Assembly: GCA_951799445.1 (NCBI GenBank)
Contig: OX637297.1
Location: 1,674,001 to 1,738,000 of the forward strand
From: Pseudisothecium myosuroides
Lineage: Eukaryota > Streptophyta > Bryopsida > Hypnales > Lembophyllaceae
DNA: 64,000 nt
Direction of reading: 5' to 3'
This document shows positions 59,730-64,000 of the stretch, one piece after another (the stretch's first letter is position 1; each line of letters opens with the position of its first letter). Made by a program: the position numbers and the translations under genes. A model generated the notes under the pieces. The model saw only the letters and a list, made by a program, of their open reading frames with translations. It made no database searches and was not told the origin of the DNA.

Positions 59730-60870
59730 AACATCCTCCAGTGCAACTCACATCATTCACACTATAGTGAAGTATCCCTCGGCAGAAGCAAAACAATCAT
59801 TCCCTTCCTGTATTGAAAGCCCTAACTGGCGATGTTATAGCTGGCGTATGTAATCACTGAAAGTCTACGTACCATTAGCCCAAAGAGCACCGAAATAATT
59901 GAGGTCTCACGTATCAACGCTATTGAACACCCAGTGCAGGGTCGCACAGTTGCTATAACGTCCAGGAAGTTAATTTTGCAGGTTAATCTAAGGTTGCCTT
60001 CAACTTACGCAAACACTACCAGCTCACTGGCGGACTCTCTTTCGAACTCGGCCTAGCTGAAATTGAGTACATCCAAGCACGAAGCATTCATACTACATTG
60101 AGCATACTCTAAAATCAGTCTCCCTACGAATCAAAATTATTGTCCCCACCGCCAATCAAGGCAAACGCGACGAGATCGGCAAAGGCAATTCCAGAAGCGT
60201 GCTTCAGGTTTCATTGCACATTAAGACTAGATACATGTGAGGGTTGATTTCATTTCTAGTCTAGTGAAAAGTCCATGACAACAGGGTAGATAATAGATAT
60301 TTGCACATCATCGAAGCTACCAAGCACTCGCCCATGATAATAAACTTCTACTACAGAATTAGACACAGAGATACTATCTGCTCGTGGAAGCATATCAGCA
60401 AATGCACAATTGTGGCTACAAAGAGTCGGAATCCTAAATCCGACATGCCCGTTTCTATGCTAGGTAATAAACTCAGACATGACGCCAATCATAAAACTTC
60501 CAATTTTGTAGGAGAGTATCCGTGAGCATGATCGAGTTGCCAGCAACCCAAACTATCCGCAGATGAAAACCCAGAATTGGCACCCACAAAATAACTCGCG
60601 AAGTATCTATGTACTCAAATCCTAGTACCTACAAGCACCTCCTTGTCCTTGCAGAATCGAGATACCCAAGAGTTTGCAGGACTAACAGGATTCAAAATTC
60701 CCACACCACAATAACTACAAATGTCGACCTAACACAGAATTATAACGAGAAAGTTATCAGGAACCAAGGCTTAGTACATGCAAGCTGAGTGACTAGCGTA
60801 GATCATTCGGAACAGCAGCACAGTGAGCACTGGTTACTCCAGCAGGCGCCTGAACGAGTAGCAAGAGCCC
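59730..60870. other. upstream region of the SANT-bromodomain gene
   Basis: Less AT-rich than the flanks, with no coding signal. It probably holds the promoter and 5' leader of the minus-strand gene. No TATA box can be assigned with confidence. Confidence 0.4.
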
Positions 60871-61028
60871 CAGGTCTTTAGTCCGGGTAACGCATATGCT
60901 CATTTGAGTCTCATGGGAATAAGGAGCACCTTGTATAGGCGTGGGCATGCTACCCTAAACAAATGTGCTCGTTATTTGCATATGCCTCAAATGAGCATGC
61001 ATCATCCGGACTACAGCCCCTAGGTCTG
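60871..61028. repeat. 158-bp foldback upstream of the gene
   Basis: Arms 60871-60908 and 60986-61028 are inverted copies (GTCCGGGTAACGCATATGC and CTCAAATGAGCATGCATCAT, TCCGGACTA). An inner GAGCAC/GTGCTC pair extends the stem. No target duplication seen. It may be a miniature element or a structured element about 1.3 kb upstream of the start codon. Confidence 0.55.
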
Positions 61029-63885
61029 AAGTTTTCTTTCTACTTCTTTGGTTTTCTTTCCAACAAGGGAGGCAACCCATTTCTGACCACTTAAGCAATT
61101 ACACATCTAGAGGGCAGGTTTCTTCACTTGGAAAAATTTTCCGTGTTCAAAAATAGAGTTAGGAAGTTTTTTATAATTTTTCAGATTTTTATTTCTCAAA
61201 ATATAATTATTGTGAATTTTTCAACGGAAGATTCTATTCCTTCCATGCCAATGATATAGGGCTTGCTATTTCCGACCATGGGCTGAAAACAAAATCGACC
61301 AAGGGTTGTTGCAATATTGAGAGTCTTGAAGCCAATCAAAATGCACCACAACTGTGTCGGAAATTGCACCGTAATTAATCACTGTTCATCTCCTTCTGAG
61401 TGGAAAGTAAGTAAACAACTTACATAGCGAGAATGGGGGGAGTGATTGAGAATGGGTTGCCTACTATAGTCTTTGTGGTTTGCTTTTGCTATTCAATTAG
61501 TGATGTCTTGTTTGCCATTGGTGCTCTAATGACCTCAATTGCTCCATAGACAAACTTATAGTCTTCAACAACTTAGTGTCATTTGTGAACAAGAATCACT
61601 TTTGCATGAGTACCATGGCTACAATGACGATGTTTGTTCATTACTACATCCACGTGAATTCTCTGCAATTCACCTAAAAACTTTGAAATGGCATTCCAAA
61701 CAATTTTCTCAAGACACTCTAGCATTTGTTGTTGAATTTATTCAATGAAGTGTTTTTGTCTAAACATGCAAACAAGCAAATTTGCAAATGACAAAATTAT
61801 TTGTGTTTTGATTATTATCAACTCTAATGCTAAGGGAGTCTCTAAATTGATGCTACAATTTGAATATACCAAAAAGGTGTATAAGATATAAAATTTATAA
61901 ACAGATTGAAATAAGACAAAGCATTGATGTGAATCTAATTGAAGAAACATCTCATGTTTCTTATAAGATAGGTTTAGGATTGGCACAATTCATCATATTA
62001 TAATGTTGAAAAACCTTGGAGAACTTTGAGAGCAACATTGTAAGACATATGTTACAAATTTAAAAGCTTCCTAAATGATTGATAAAGAATTTTTTTACTA
62101 ATAAAAAAACACAATTGTACATGGACAAAAATTTGTTCGATAGAACCCTACATGAAAGATTCCTATCTGCTCCAAATAAAGCAAATTACAAATATAAAGT
62201 GCCTTGATTTTGAATATGAAACTTGAGTGTAAATCTATACAAATAATAGAATGCAATTTTTCTACAACAAAACAAAGAATTCCACCATGACAAGTAATAC
62301 AAGTGCATATAATCATGGACTTTGAAGTTGCTTGAAATTGCTACTAGGATGAGAATCATAATAGAAGCTATTGTACTCACACTAGCCTTTTTTTTTACTT
62401 TTTGAGAAAGTGCCAAGATTGCAATCACTTAAAATTTGGTGAAGCCTTATATTTCTACATTCATCCATCTTTTGGACCAAAAAACACTTTTCAATCATAA
62501 CTCATGCATTTTTCATCTCAATTTGGCGACTTCATCCACATTTTTTTTATAAATGGAAAATTTCTAGCAAAAAATAGATATTTTTATCTAGTGAAAAGTA
62601 GACATTTAATTTGAAATTGTGCAATCTAATCTCGTGGTGCCAAAAAAAAAGGGTTGGCTCACACACTAGAAAAAAACCTTGTGGCAATCAATACAATCTA
62701 GATACTATTTTTTGTTTTTTGTAACAAAAACATCATCTAGATTGTATTAACTGAATAAGATTTTTGGCTAGTAAGAAGAGGATTGTTGATCCTCCTTTGT
62801 CAACAAGTGACTGCACAATCGGATGGCTCACTTTTTTTTGTCATAGGGTGATTGCAAGAAACACTTCTTCTATTTCTTGTCCCCTTGCCTTCGGACAAAT
62901 ATTTTTTTTTGCTCATAACGTTTGTATCGTTTGTCCATTTGGTAGGAAACTTGGAATGAAGATAGATCAGTAGTTGCAGACATTGAATAATTTTAAGAAA
63001 AAATTAAAATTAGTTTACTATTTTTAACCTGCCTCCAATTTGGTGTCTACTTTAGCCATTTTGATGGATTTTAGTCCTATTTGTGACCCAAAAATGCAAA
63101 TTTGAAGCCACAAATTGGTCATATTAGAGGTCTACTAACATTACAAGGAGTGAAGATGATTTTTTTATGAAAATAGCAACATATCGATTGGACACATGGG
63201 GTCAAAGTGACCTTTGTTTGTATAAAGGTACAAAGAGGGAAAAAATTTCCTCAATGAATTTTTTGGTGCAATGCAAGCGCAATCTTCTCTAGCAAAATGG
63301 CTTTTTTTATGGAAATTTTATAAATTTCTTTTGAATTACTAAAAATGAAAAACTTAATAGACTCCTTTTCTGTTGTTTTTTGCTCCCAATGGCTTCTGTA
63401 ATACTCCTTAGTAGTTTGTAGTACTACATAGTATAATATAGTACCGAATCGATGATTTAGATTTAGATGATTTAGATTATCAAGCGCCTTGAATTGACGG
63501 TTTAGATTTGTTGGGACGCTGCTAACACATAGTATTGGCAGTATTGCAAAGTACTGCAAGTCCTATGGCCAAAAAATGCATTTTTGATAGAAAAACGTGA
63601 AGTGTTTCTTGCAACTACCCATAGTGTTGTTTTTTGAAAATATTGTATATTGCCATATAAGACATAGATGAAATAGATATAGTAAACTCACTTTGTTGGA
63701 TGTAAAAATTTGTATTTATATAGGAAACTTCATTATATTAAAGATTGTGCTTGATTTTCTTAAATCTCATCTTAATTAAATTATAGGAATTGTGGAATTT
63801 TAAAGATTAAATATGAAGTTTGAAAAATAAAAAATATGATTTTGCTTGGAGTTTTTATTAAAGAAAAATATATTATTAGAATAGT
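61029..63885. other. AT-rich DNA without genes
   Basis: No supported coding or RNA gene. A small inverted repeat occurs at about 62688-62750 (ACAATCTAGAT/ATCTAGATTGT). Confidence 0.5.
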
Positions 63886-63963
63886 GTATTCTAGGTTATT
63901 AAATGTTGTATTCTAGATTATTAAATGTTGTATTCTAGATTATTAAAAGTTGTATTCTAGGTT
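63886..63963 (+). repeat. 22-bp tandem repeat, about 3.5 copies
   Basis: Units GTATTCTAGATTATTAAATG recur at 22-bp steps with one or two changes, near the right edge of the window. Confidence 0.85.
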
Positions 63964-64000
63964 TAGAGGCCTAGAATCCATTTTTTTGAAATAGAATTGT

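Noticed and set aside
60871..61028. tRNA-like gene
   Set aside because: The stem is a simple foldback; no A and B box arrangement or cloverleaf could be drawn.

Overview
The window looks like nuclear DNA of a streptophyte plant with a large, AT-rich, transposon-filled genome. The one apparently intact host gene is a split-exon protein pairing an N-terminal SANT/Myb domain with a C-terminal bromodomain, a combination I know from plants (54273-59590, minus). GT-AG introns, CACTA-type miniature elements with CACTATAAGAAA-like ends, a short TTTAGGG run and a telo-box fit the same picture. The mix of repeats (a Ty3/gypsy element carrying a cytosine methyltransferase, a piggyBac transposase, several orphan multi-exon transposon-like genes) suggests a non-flowering lineage such as a fern, lycophyte, moss or charophyte. 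That placement is inference. I see no rRNA, tRNA, CRISPR or prokaryotic features.

Layout. 1-4.7 kb: AT-rich, with a 917-bp piggyBac-like miniature element bounded by TTAA. 4.7-7.9 kb (minus): a decayed six-exon gene with a possible methyltransferase fold, carrying two related hairpins in an intron. 8.6-15.0 kb (plus): decayed exons encoding coiled coils and a RING-like Cys/His cluster, with a CACTA miniature element in an intron. 16-23 kb: a broken piggyBac transposase followed by a ~67-bp minisatellite, perhaps all within one 6.8-kb element. 23-24.5 kb (minus): an unrecognised broken gene. 24.9-29.5 kb: arrays of a GGCGACCTCGGGT-like motif, ~80-bp tandem repeats, a duplicated segment and an unrecognised ORF with a 65-residue internal duplication.

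29.6-35.3 kb is the most interesting part: a Ty3/gypsy polyprotein in the order cytosine-5 DNA methyltransferase, reverse transcriptase, RNase H, integrase, PHD finger. The methyltransferase from motif VI onward is in the same reading frame as the reverse transcriptase. The copy is dead: many of its stops are what C-to-T or G-to-A changes would give, and several frames are shifted. No 5' LTR or gag is visible. The architecture joins a DNA-methylation writer and a histone-tail reader-like finger to a mobile element.

36.5-42.3 kb (minus): a decayed multi-exon gene whose conserved blocks match a widespread but poorly classified eukaryotic transposon-protein family. Its introns hold a ~58-bp degenerate repeat and a CTCTAAATTTAAC-like repeat, and a second CACTA miniature element sits beside them. 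43.3-43.7 kb: CTTCGCCG-containing repeats. 45.95-48.63 kb: an apparently undescribed element with ~85-bp imperfect terminal inverted repeats and decayed ORFs. 48.6-53.8 kb: mostly AT-rich, with coding relics. 54.3-59.6 kb: the host SANT-bromodomain gene. 59.6-64 kb: its upstream region with a telo-box and a 158-bp foldback, then AT-rich DNA.

Apart from the SANT-bromodomain gene, every substantial reading frame carries stops or frameshifts. The window is best read as one host gene at the edge of a graveyard of silenced transposons.
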